Shown piece after piece: positions 1 to 6,700 of a DNA stretch of 9,862 nt. The position numbers and the translations under genes were made by a program. A model generated the notes under the pieces. That model saw nothing but the letters and a program-made list of their open reading frames with translations. It was not told the origin of the DNA and did no database searches. The first letter of the stretch is position 1; every line of letters begins with the position of its first letter. The DNA is from Pseudomonadota bacterium (GTDB lineage: Bacteria > Pseudomonadota > Gammaproteobacteria > Burkholderiales > Burkholderiaceae): the NCBI GenBank assembly GCA_021783435.1, contig JAJXUC010000143.1:1-9862 (forward strand). The letters run 5' to 3'.

Positions 1-51
1 CGTCTGCCGCTTCTTGCTCGCGTACTCGTATTCGGAAAAGCTCGTCTGCAT
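1..51 (-). CDS. IS5-family transposase, N-terminal 17 residues (partial, runs off left edge)
   Basis: Reading leftwards from the ATG at 51-49, the protein begins MQTSFSEYEYASKKRQT and is cut by the window edge. This opening (a short M-x-T/L-F-x-E segment, then an aromatic/acidic residue and a Lys/Arg run) is typical of IS5-subgroup DDE transposases. Those enzymes cut and paste their own element. A good Shine-Dalgarno (AAGGAA, complement of 57-62) lies five bases upstream of the ATG. The catalytic domain is outside the window, so activity cannot be judged. The identification rests on a short N-terminus plus the IS-like end at 152, so it is likely but not certain. Confidence 0.6.
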   Translation of the reverse strand, partial: MQTSFSEYEYASKKRQT

Positions 52-152
52 CGTCGTTCCTTGCGCCCTCCGGCGCTCAGGACCATTGTTCCAGTTCACC
101 CTCCGCTCGGCCAGCGCTCAACGCCGGCCGCGCGGAATTGATCAGTGTTTCC
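1..152 (-). mobile_element. End of an IS5-family insertion sequence
   Basis: The stretch upstream of the transposase start ends, on the minus strand, with GGAAACACTGATCAATTCC (from 152 inwards). It is immediately preceded by CTAA (complement of 153-156). IS5-family elements commonly duplicate a 4-bp YTAN-type target, and CTAA fits. I infer that base 152 is the element's terminus and 153-156 one copy of the target duplication. The other end and the second CTAA lie outside the window, so the boundary is not proven. Confidence 0.5.
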
Positions 153-353
153 TTAGTCGCGCATATGTTCCTTAAAATAAGCGCGAGTGCCGAGCGTTGT
201 GATGATAAGGGTTGGCATAAAAAATATTAGCCAAAATATGCGCGTGCGCCATGCATCGCCAAATTCGCCCTGCTTGATCAAAAAGGCGATCGTAATGCAA
301 AAGCTAATTATGGACGCGACCCATGCGCGCTGCCACTTGGGTAACAATTTCAC
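153..353 (-). CDS. Small two-segment membrane protein, unknown function
   Basis: A 66-residue protein starting at a GTG (353-351) and ending at TAA (155-153). It has a basic N-terminus (MKLLPKWQR) and two hydrophobic segments, about residues 11-26 and 39-54, separated by a short polar loop (KQGEFGDAWRTR). It ends in a charged tail (KEHMRD). This predicts a small inner-membrane hairpin protein with both ends cytoplasmic. I do not recognise a family. It lies 45 bases downstream of the zinc-finger gene on the same strand, so the two may be co-transcribed. No clear Shine-Dalgarno precedes the GTG. Its stop codon lies in the CTAA that appears to be the IS target duplication, so the insertion probably left the coding sequence intact. 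The stretch is visibly more AT-rich than the rest of the window, suggesting a foreign origin. Confidence 0.5.
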   Translation of the reverse strand: MKLLPKWQRAWVASIISFCITIAFLIKQGEFGDAWRTRIFWLIFFMPTLIITTLGTRAYFKEHMRD

Positions 354-398
354 CGTGAATTGTGTGAGGTTGATGGGCGTATTGCGACGGGCCTTATG

Positions 399-728
399 TT
401 AAATGCCACATGTCTCCGCTTGGTTGCCTCTCGCTAGGCGATAGTTGCCCTTGGACATAAACGCAAGATCACGGTCTTTGTTGTGGTCGCCACACATTGG
501 TGCGATGAAACTTAGACCTTCCCAATCCTTCACCCTAGTGAACTCGACATGCGCGCCATCGGTTGCCTGATTTGGGCACCCACTGACGATACAGAGTGGC
601 ACATCGCGCTGGTCGGCATATTTTTTCCAATGAGCAATCCAACTGCCGCAACTGCATGTGCGGCCGCTGGTTGCAGGTTCATTTTTTAAAGTGTTGCCGT
701 CGGTGTGCGTTGTTACGTAAGCATTCAT
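399..728 (-). CDS. Small HNH/treble-clef zinc-finger-like protein
   Basis: A 109-residue protein starting at ATG (728-726). Cysteines occur in an orderly pattern: C25-S-C27 in a CSCGSWIAHW segment, C46 and C51 in CIVSGC, then DGAH (H60), and finally C79-G-D-H82-N83 in APMCGDHNK. A Cys pair, then a -AHV- histidine, then Cys-x2-His-Asn resembles the beta-beta-alpha-metal (HNH) fold, so it may bind zinc and possibly cut or bind nucleic acid. The usual HNH pattern is only partly matched and catalysis is not established. A Shine-Dalgarno AAGGAG (complement of 740-745) lies 11 bases from the ATG, which is rather far. It is upstream of the small membrane protein gene on the same strand. Similar small Cys-rich proteins are frequent among hypothetical accessory-region genes. 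Confidence 0.65.
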   Translation of the reverse strand: MNAYVTTHTDGNTLKNEPATSGRTCSCGSWIAHWKKYADQRDVPLCIVSGCPNQATDGAHVEFTRVKDWEGLSFIAPMCGDHNKDRDLAFMSKGNYRLARGNQAETCGI

Positions 729-760
729 AATGGGCGTGACTCCTTATCTATCCATCGGCC

Positions 761-774
761 AGCGCACGTGCGCT
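761..774. repeat. Perfect 14-bp palindrome in the leader of the HNH-like gene
   Basis: AGCGCACGTGCGCT is its own reverse complement over all 14 bases. It lies between the candidate -10 elements and the Shine-Dalgarno of the minus-strand HNH-like gene. That placement suits a repressor operator or a leader structure. No T-run follows it, so it is not an intrinsic terminator. Confidence 0.55.
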
Positions 775-809
775 TATTACTAATTAATGGAATATTCGGA
801 AAAACACAA
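774..809 (-). promoter_or_regulatory. Candidate promoter of the HNH-like / small membrane protein genes
   Basis: On the minus strand two overlapping sigma70-like arrangements can be read in an AT-rich patch. One is TTGTGT (809-804), a 17-base spacer and TAATTA (786-781). The other is TTTCCG (802-797), a 17-base spacer and TAATAA (779-774). Both point at the gene starting at 728. Only the -10 hexamers resemble the consensus well, so this is a prediction. Confidence 0.35.
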
Positions 810-930
810 CCAACATCGGCGCTGCAAAGTGCAAACCACCACGAGTGCCGCGGCTAGCGTAGCGCTTTAGGCCCGAATTCGGAAGCGCCATGCGGTAAAA
901 GCATCGCCGATAGACGGTGAATGCCTTGTC

Positions 931-1152
931 TCACCGTCGCTTGGCGCTGGCCTTGATGGCACGGTCGCGCTGCTGCTCGAAACCGCAGTCGCGGATTTCG
1001 CCCAGGCGTTTGGAGAACGCAGCGCTGGCCAGCGCGTTGCGCGCTTCGCCCTTGTTCAGTCCGACATGCACGCGGCGGCGCAATTCCACGCCTTGCAGCC
1101 AGTCCAGGATGAAAAGCGCGCGCTCCGATGATGGCAGCCGCCATGACGTGGG
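931..1152 (-). pseudogene. Remnant of a Tn3-family transposase (C-terminal piece)
   Basis: On the minus strand, reading down from about 1140, the frame encodes [15 protein letters not shown], then [20 protein letters not shown], then [17 protein letters not shown]. It stops at TGA (933-931). The block with [12 protein letters not shown] and R-L-G-E-I-R-D is the signature of the C-terminal region of Tn3-family DDE transposases (about 1000 residues when whole). There the conserved run normally continues with an R-A-S-G-L-N-L-type segment, which is absent here because the frame diverges after QQRDRA. An in-frame TGA at 1155-1153 closes the upstream side, and no transposase sequence is recognisable beyond it. 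About 70 residues of an inactive copy therefore remain. No resolvase, terminal inverted repeat or cargo gene was found next to it. Confidence 0.7.
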
Positions 1153-1155
1153 TCA

Positions 1156-1594
1156 ATCGGACGCAATCGGGGGCGGCGTAAAGTGATCGTTTTTGTGGCC
1201 AGCGCAGAGGATGGTGATGGTTCAGAAGAGAGTTGCCACGCCAGCGAAGAACGCTTCAAGCAGCGCGATTGTGATTGAGGCAAGGAAGTTGTTGAGCGCG
1301 GACGAGCTGAATTGGACATCCTTCCAAGATGCGATATGTTGCATGTTGCCCAACAAAGCCGCATCGGATTTGTTGGGTCATGGTCGCGCGCACTATTTTT
1401 CGGCCGGCTCGAAAGAGTGGCGGGAAGCGTTGCGGGCGCGCGAACGTGGCCGCCGATATGTCTACGGCGGCAAGGTGCTTGGCTTGGTGTAGGCAGGGGA
1501 TCGGCGCTGCGCTGACAGCTGCGGGTGCGGTTGAGGGCTGTTACGGCGGTCATTCCGCCTTCGCGCTCGAGTCGTGTGCCAACGGAACCTCGAC
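1156..1594. other. About 440 bases without a supportable gene
   Basis: Open frames exist on both strands (for example a TTG-started plus-strand frame of 99 codons ending at 1492), but none has a Shine-Dalgarno, a recognisable motif or a convincing start. The minus strand has a hydrophobic run around 1215-1320 that is interrupted by stops. I read this as decayed transposon-associated DNA plus the upstream region of the cytochrome gene. No clear promoter was identified. Confidence 0.4.
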
Positions 1595-2137
1595 ATGAAA
1601 CCGCCGATTGAGACCCCGATGGCAAAGACGAGCCTGTCGCTGCGCGGACTGCATTGGTTCATGGCACTGGCCATCGCAGCTGCATGGACGTTGATCTACG
1701 CCAATGACGAGTACGTCGGCCACTTCTCGCTGCAGAAGATTCTGACCAACGCACACATCTTTGCGGGGCTCCTGGTCTTGGTGCTGGTCCCGCTGCGCCT
1801 GGTGGTGCGCTGGGTTCGCCCGCTGCCGCCGATCGCGCCGGCCCTGCCGCGCTGGCAGATGCACCTGCAAATCCTGGTGCAGATCATTCTGTACGGGCTG
1901 ATGTTGGTTACGCCGATTCTCGGGTTGCTCGTCGCGCAGAGCTCGGGCAGGGTGATCGGGATCTTCGGCATGGTGTTGCCTGCTCTGATCGGGCGCGACA
2001 TCGCCTTGTCCCATGCGATCGAGGCTGTCCACGAAAACCTGGCACTGGCGCTGCTGTATCTGGTGTCCGCTCACGTCGCGGCGGCCATCCTGCATCATCT
2101 GGCCCGACGGGACAACACGCTCAGGCGGATGATCTGA
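1595..2137 (+). CDS. Cytochrome b561-family membrane protein
   Basis: A 180-residue integral membrane di-haem cytochrome of the bacterial b561 type, which shuttles electrons within the inner membrane, often from quinol. Four hydrophobic segments lie at about residues 20-36, 54-74, 91-115 and 143-167. Candidate haem ligands are H20 (in RGLHWF), H54 (in TNAHIFAG), H146 (in AVHENLA) and H160 (in SAHVAAA), one near each helix as in this family. The PxLPRWQ loop (83-88) and the basic tail HHLARRDNTLRRMI are also characteristic. I chose ATG 1595 because GGAA (1584-1587) lies seven bases upstream. An in-frame ATG at 1619 and a GTG at 1574 are alternatives. Length and motifs indicate an intact gene. 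It stands alone between transposon remnants and the recombinase, with no obvious functional partner. Confidence 0.88.
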   Translation: MKPPIETPMAKTSLSLRGLHWFMALAIAAAWTLIYANDEYVGHFSLQKILTNAHIFAGLLVLVLVPLRLVVRWVRPLPPIAPALPRWQMHLQILVQIILYGLMLVTPILGLLVAQSSGRVIGIFGMVLPALIGRDIALSHAIEAVHENLALALLYLVSAHVAAAILHHLARRDNTLRRMI

Positions 2138-2367
2138 ACACCCGGGACGCGCTGGCCGGCCCATGCGGCAACGGACCACGGACATCGGCAATGCCGCCGG
2201 CACGGCCGGGTTCCACGACGGCACTTAGTTGATCAAGAGTCGATCGTTTGAGTTCGTCGCCTCGAACTTCTGTGTGTTACGTTTTCGCACATAAGCTGCG
2301 TTTTGCTTCGTGTTGCCTCGCAGCGGAGGTGGTGAACTTGCGACAGGAAGAGCGGCGTCGAGTGGTG

Positions 2368-2592
2368 ATGGCACTGCATAAGCGAGCCTGCACCGTGCTG
2401 CAGTGCAGTGCACTGGAGCTTCGCGTCAATATGAACTCTGAAGACTTGGTTGAGTTGCGGCTGAGGCGCGCGTTTGCGGCGCGCGGACCTTTGAATGCCA
2501 CTCTGGTTGGAACGGTCGAACAGATCGATCTGTGGTTGAGCCACAAGGCGCTTGAGTTCGGGGGCGTGACGCGTGGAGAGCTTGACGGCTGA
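2368..2592 (+). CDS. Hypothetical small protein, doubtful gene
   Basis: A 74-residue reading from ATG 2368 (MALHKRACTVLQ...) to TGA 2592. The frame remains open upstream, with in-frame GTG at 2332 and TTG at 2248 as possible earlier starts (86 or 114 residues). None has a well-spaced Shine-Dalgarno: GCGGAGG sits only two bases before the GTG. The middle (NSEDLVELRLRRAF) could form an amphipathic helix, and the end (TVEQIDLWLSHKALEFGG) looks protein-like with reasonable codon use. I recognise no family. It lies just ahead of the recombinase leader and could be a degraded or accessory gene. The 230 bases between the cytochrome stop and this ATG hold GC-rich partial inverted repeats but nothing I can name. 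Confidence 0.35.
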   Translation: MALHKRACTVLQCSALELRVNMNSEDLVELRLRRAFAARGPLNATLVGTVEQIDLWLSHKALEFGGVTRGELDG

Positions 2593-2655
2593 GCGCGCGT
2601 GGTGGACGTTTGCTGGGGCGCGCGCGGCGCGGCAGAGTCGCATTCGTCCGGGGGT

Positions 2656-2672
2656 TGTGGTTTCATACCACA
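2656..2672. repeat. Perfect inverted repeat TGTGGT-N5-ACCACA
   Basis: Six-base perfect arms (2656-2661 and 2667-2672) flank TTCAT. The repeat abuts the next palindrome (2673-2694) without a gap, so the recombinase leader holds two tandem dyads. It could be an accessory protein-binding site or an operator half. Confidence 0.6.
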
Positions 2673-2694
2673 CATGATAAAGGACGTTATCATG
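2673..2694. repeat. dif-like palindrome at the recombinase start (candidate crossover or operator site)
   Basis: CATGATAA (2673-2680), a 6-bp centre AGGACG (2681-2686) and TTATCATG (2687-2694) form perfect 8-bp arms. Xer/dif-type recombination sites have two arms around a 6-bp centre, with inner edges reading ATAA ... TTAT. This site has the same inner edges and centre length. It lies directly at the start of a tyrosine recombinase gene and contains that gene's Shine-Dalgarno (AAAGGA, 2679-2684) and the ATG (2692-2694). The alternatives are an autoregulatory operator, or an RNA hairpin masking the ribosome binding site. Confidence 0.6.
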
Positions 2695-3711
2695 CACGAA
2701 AGCGCCTGGAGGCGGGCGAGTCGGCGAGGGGCGTGGATGGGTGAAAGCGTGGTGGTGCCGGGGGCTTCGACCGAGATCGAGGCGCAGGCCGCGGCGCGCG
2801 TGCCGCGGGTGTTCGCGGGGGATGCTGGCGTCGTGCGGCGCACGCTGGAATTCTTCGCGGTCAGCATCCGCAACCCCAACACCCGCAAGGCCTATGCGCG
2901 TGCTGCGGTGGAGTTCTCGGCCTGGTGCGAGGCGCGCGGCGTGCGCGATGTGCGCCAGGTGCAGCCCATCCATGTGGCGGCCTACATCGAGGGCCTGCAG
3001 ATTGCGGCGCCCTCGGTGAAACAGCGCCTGGCGGCGCTGCGCATGCTCTTTGATTGGCTGGTGATCGGCCAGGTCATGCCAGTGAATCCGGCGGGCTCCG
3101 TGCGGGGCCCCAGGCACTCGGTGAAGAAGGGCAAGACGCCCGTGCTTGCGGCCGACGAGGCGCGGCAGCTGCTGGACGCCATCGACGTGTCCACGCCGAT
3201 CGGCCTGCGCGACCGCGCGCTGATCGGCTTGATGGTCTACACCTTTGCGCGCGTGGGCGCGGCAATCCAGATGCGCCTCGAGGACGTCTACATTCAGGGG
3301 CGGCGGACCTGGGTGCGGCTGCACGAGAAAGGCGGCAAGGAGCACGAGATGCCCTGCCACCACAACCTCGAGGCCTGGCTGCATGCGTACATCGAGGGCG
3401 CCGGCATCGTGGGCGACAAGACCCCTTTGTTCCGCTCGGCCCTCGGGCGAACGACCGAGCTGAGCGAGCGCGCGATGAGCCAGTCGGATGTGTACCGCAT
3501 GATCCGCAGGCGAGCCGAGCGCGCCGGGATCAAGACCAGGATCGGCTGCCACAGCTTCCGCGCGACCGGGATCACCGAGTACCTGCGCAATGGCGGGCGC
3601 CTGGAGATCGCGCAGCAGATGGCCAACCACGAGTCGGCGCGCACCACCGGGCTCTACGACCGGCGCGGCGACCAGGTCAGCCTGGATGAGGTCGAGCGGA
3701 TCCTGATCTGA
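2692..3711 (+). CDS. Tyrosine recombinase / integrase (XerC/D-like, phage integrase family)
   Basis: A 339-residue site-specific recombinase that cuts and rejoins DNA through a 3'-phosphotyrosine. An N-terminal SAM-like arm-binding domain (about residues 45-125, with NPNTRKAYARAAVEFSAW) is followed by the catalytic domain (150-339). All active-site residues are visible: R187 (TFARVGAA), K213 (HEKGGKEHEMP), H287 and R290 (CHSFRATG), H313 (ANHES) and nucleophile Y322 (GLYDRR). I chose ATG 2692 because AAAGGA lies seven bases upstream; the frame also opens earlier (2599, 2674). Size and domain order are close to Xer-type enzymes, and no excisionase is seen nearby. The dif-like palindrome at its start, and partition and toxin genes downstream, suggest plasmid multimer resolution or element integration. 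The next gene starts 82 bases downstream on the same strand. Confidence 0.93.
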   Translation: MHESAWRRASRRGAWMGESVVVPGASTEIEAQAAARVPRVFAGDAGVVRRTLEFFAVSIRNPNTRKAYARAAVEFSAWCEARGVRDVRQVQPIHVAAYIEGLQIAAPSVKQRLAALRMLFDWLVIGQVMPVNPAGSVRGPRHSVKKGKTPVLAADEARQLLDAIDVSTPIGLRDRALIGLMVYTFARVGAAIQMRLEDVYIQGRRTWVRLHEKGGKEHEMPCHHNLEAWLHAYIEGAGIVGDKTPLFRSALGRTTELSERAMSQSDVYRMIRRRAERAGIKTRIGCHSFRATGITEYLRNGGRLEIAQQMANHESARTTGLYDRRGDQVSLDEVERILI

Positions 3712-3793
3712 GCGAACAACTTGGGCTGCTTCGCGGGTCTGATGTTGAGGGCCGCTACTCTCCTAATCCAGCTAACGCATTGACCTATACCCG

Positions 3794-6700
3794 ATGTCTG
3801 CTCTGACCAAGATCCTCGCCGAGCTTCGTGCCCAGTCCATCGACGAACTGCACAAGGGCAAGCTCTTTGAGCGGCTGATCGCCAAGTACCTCAAGACCGA
3901 TCCTGCCTACGCCAACAAGCTCGCCCATGTCTGGTCTTGGGCCGAGTGGCCGCATCGGCCTGCGGACTGGAAGGCAGACAACACGGGCATCGACCTGGTC
4001 GCGCAGACCCATGAGGGCGAGTTCTGGGCGATCCAGTGCAAGTTCTACGACGACGAATCTGCGCTCAAGAAGGAGCACATCTCTTCGTTCTTGGCTGACA
4101 GCCAGAAGGTATTCGAGGACGAAGGAAAGGAGAAAACCTTCGCCTTCAGGCTGTTCGTCAGTACGACCGCCAAGCTGGGCAAGGGGGCCGAAGACGTCAT
4201 CCTCGACCAGCCCAACTTCGGCATTCTGTACCTCGAGGACCTGGATGAGGCGCCCGTCGACTGGGAGGCCGTCAGCATCCTCCACCCGGAGCAGATGCCC
4301 GGGCGCAAGAAGAAGGATCTTCGCAAACACCAGGAAGAGGCCATCGCGGCCGCTACGGAGGGCTTCGCCGAGCACGACCGCGGCAAAGTCATCATGGCCT
4401 GCGGCACGGGCAAGACCTTCATGTCTTTGCGCCTGGTGGAGCAGATGACCGGCCAGGCCGGCCTGGTGCTCTTCCTCGCGCCCTCGATCACCCTGGTCTC
4501 CCAGACCCTACGCGAATGGGCGTCCGAGGCCATGGATCGCTTCGACGCGTTCGTGGTGTGTTCGGACAGCAAGGTGGGCCGCGAGGAAGAGGACATCCGA
4601 ACCGCAGAGCTCGCCTATCCGGCGACCACCGATCCGGCAAAGCTCGCACGCGCCTTGGCGTTCACTCGTGCGGATCCACGCCGCCGAATCGTCTTCTCGA
4701 CCTACCAGTCCATCCAGACGGTGATCGACGCGCAGCGTCTGGGAGCACTGCCGTCGTTCGACCTGGTCATCTGCGACGAGGCCCATCGCACGACGGGCAT
4801 CACGCTCGAGGACGAGCGCATCAAGGGCGAGGACTCCGAGTTCGTCAAGGTCCACGAGAACCACCTGCTGCGCGCGTCCAAGCGGCTCTACATGACCGCC
4901 ACGCCGCGTATCTTCACCGACGCGAGCAAGACCAAGGCTGCCGACAAGAAGGCGACCCTGTACTCGATGGATGACGAATCCAAGTTCGGGCCCGAGTTCC
5001 ACCGCCTGAGCTTCGGCCAGGCGGTCTCCCGGGGGCTGCTCTCGGAGTACAAGGTGCTGATCGTCGCGGTCGACGAAGACCGCATGGCCACGCTGACCAA
5101 TCTCTACAACGAGCAGCGAGCCTTCCAGGTCGATGAGACCAAGGCCATCGACATCAAGTTGGCCACCAAGATCATCGGGTCGTGGAAGGGGCTGTCCAAG
5201 CAGGGCCTTCTCGTCGTCGACGAGGAGGGCAACAACGAGGCCTTGACCGAGGACACCGCGCCCATGCGGCGCGCCGTGGCCTTCTCGCGCTCGATCCAGG
5301 CCTCGCAGACGATGACCGAGATCTTCACCGACCTGGTCTCGATCTACCGGCGTGAGGACCATGATGGCGACGTCGCCATGGTCGACTGCGACCTGCATCA
5401 CGTCGACGGCGGCATGAACATGGCCCGCCGCAAGGACGAGCTCGACTGGTTGAAGGCTCACGTCGGCGAGGGTGAGTGCCGCATCCTGTCCAACGCACGG
5501 TGCCTGTCCGAAGGCGTGGATGTGCCAGCCCTCGATGCGGTGGTGTTCTTCGACACGCGCGAGTCGATGGTCGACATCGTCCAGTCGGTCGGGCGCGTCA
5601 TGCGCAAGGTGGATGGCAAGAACTACGGCTACATCATCCTGCCGGTGGGCATGCCGCTCTCAAGCATCAAGGACTACAACAGCTACATCGACAGCGACCC
5701 GCAGTTCAAGGGGATCTGGAAGGTCATCAAGGCGCTGCGCGCGCACGACGAGCGCTTGGTCGACGAGGCTGAGTTCCGCCGCAAGATCAAGGTCATCAGT
5801 GATCCAGCCAAGAAGCGTGACGGCGACAAGCGCAAGCTCGGCGAGATCCAGGGCGGATTCGACTTTCCGCTGGTCCCCATCGACGGCATCAACGAGGCGG
5901 TCTACGCCGCCATCCCGAAGAAGCTGGGCGACCGCGAATACTGGAGCGAATGGGCTAAGAGCGTCGCGGCGATCGCCGAGCGGGTCAAGGCGCGGATCGA
6001 ATCGCTGCGCCAGAAACGTGAGGGCGAGCGCGCCTTCAACGCCTACATCAAGGGGCTGCGCAAAAACATCAACCCGAGCATCGGCGAGGAAGAGGCGACC
6101 GACATGCTCGCGCAGCACGTCATCACCCGGCCGGTGTTTGATGCGCTGTTCGAGGGGCATGCCTTCACCCGCGAGAACCCCATCTCGCAAGCCATGCAGC
6201 GCATCATCGACGTGTTGGACAAGCACGAGGTCGATTCCGAGGTCGAGGGGCTGGAGCGCTTCTACGACAACGTGCGCGAGCGCGTGTCGCTGGCCAAGAG
6301 CGACAAGTCGCGGCAGGACGTCATCAAGAGCCTCTACGACACGTTTTTCAACAACGCCTTCCCCAAGATGGCCGAGCGCCTGGGGATCGTCTACACGCCG
6401 GTCGCGGTCGTGGATTTCATCGTCCACAGTGTCGACGATGTTCTGCGCCGGCACTTTCAGTCGAGTGTGTCGAGCCAGGGCGTGCAGATCATCGACCCGT
6501 TCACGGGGACCGCAACCTTCCTGGTTCGCCTCCTGCAATCCAACCTGATCCGACCGGAGGATCTGCTGCACAAGTACCAGCACGAGCTGCACGCCAACGA
6601 GATCGTGCTGCTGGCCTACTACATCGCCGCGGTAAACATCGAGAGCGCCTTCCACGCCCGGGCCGGGGAGTACAAGCCCTTCGAGGGCATTGTGCTGACC

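Noticed and set aside
199..217. GATGATAAGGGTTGGCATAA, superficially like a dif half-site
   Set aside because: The two sides are not inverted repeats (the right side reads CATAA, not TTAT), and the segment lies inside the small membrane protein gene.
398..404. GTTAAAT, fitting the integron attC core GTTRRRY, at the stop of the HNH-like gene
   Set aside because: The core is short. I could not find a matching second core or the paired internal arms within normal attC length on the minus strand, and no integron integrase is present.
1193..1492. Plus-strand frame of 99 codons ending ERGRRYVYGGKVLGLV
   Set aside because: It has a TTG start, no Shine-Dalgarno, no recognisable motif and mixed codon use. 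It lies between a transposase remnant and the cytochrome gene and cannot be supported as a gene.
2155..2210. GC-rich partial repeats after the cytochrome b561 gene as a terminator
   Set aside because: Only short 4-8 base GC palindromes such as GGCCGGCC are visible, without a convincing stem-loop and T-tract.
2233..3630. Long minus-strand open frame antisense to the recombinase
   Set aside because: It is His/Arg/Pro/Ala-rich, as expected for the complement of a GC-rich gene. The plus strand encodes a recombinase with every catalytic residue.
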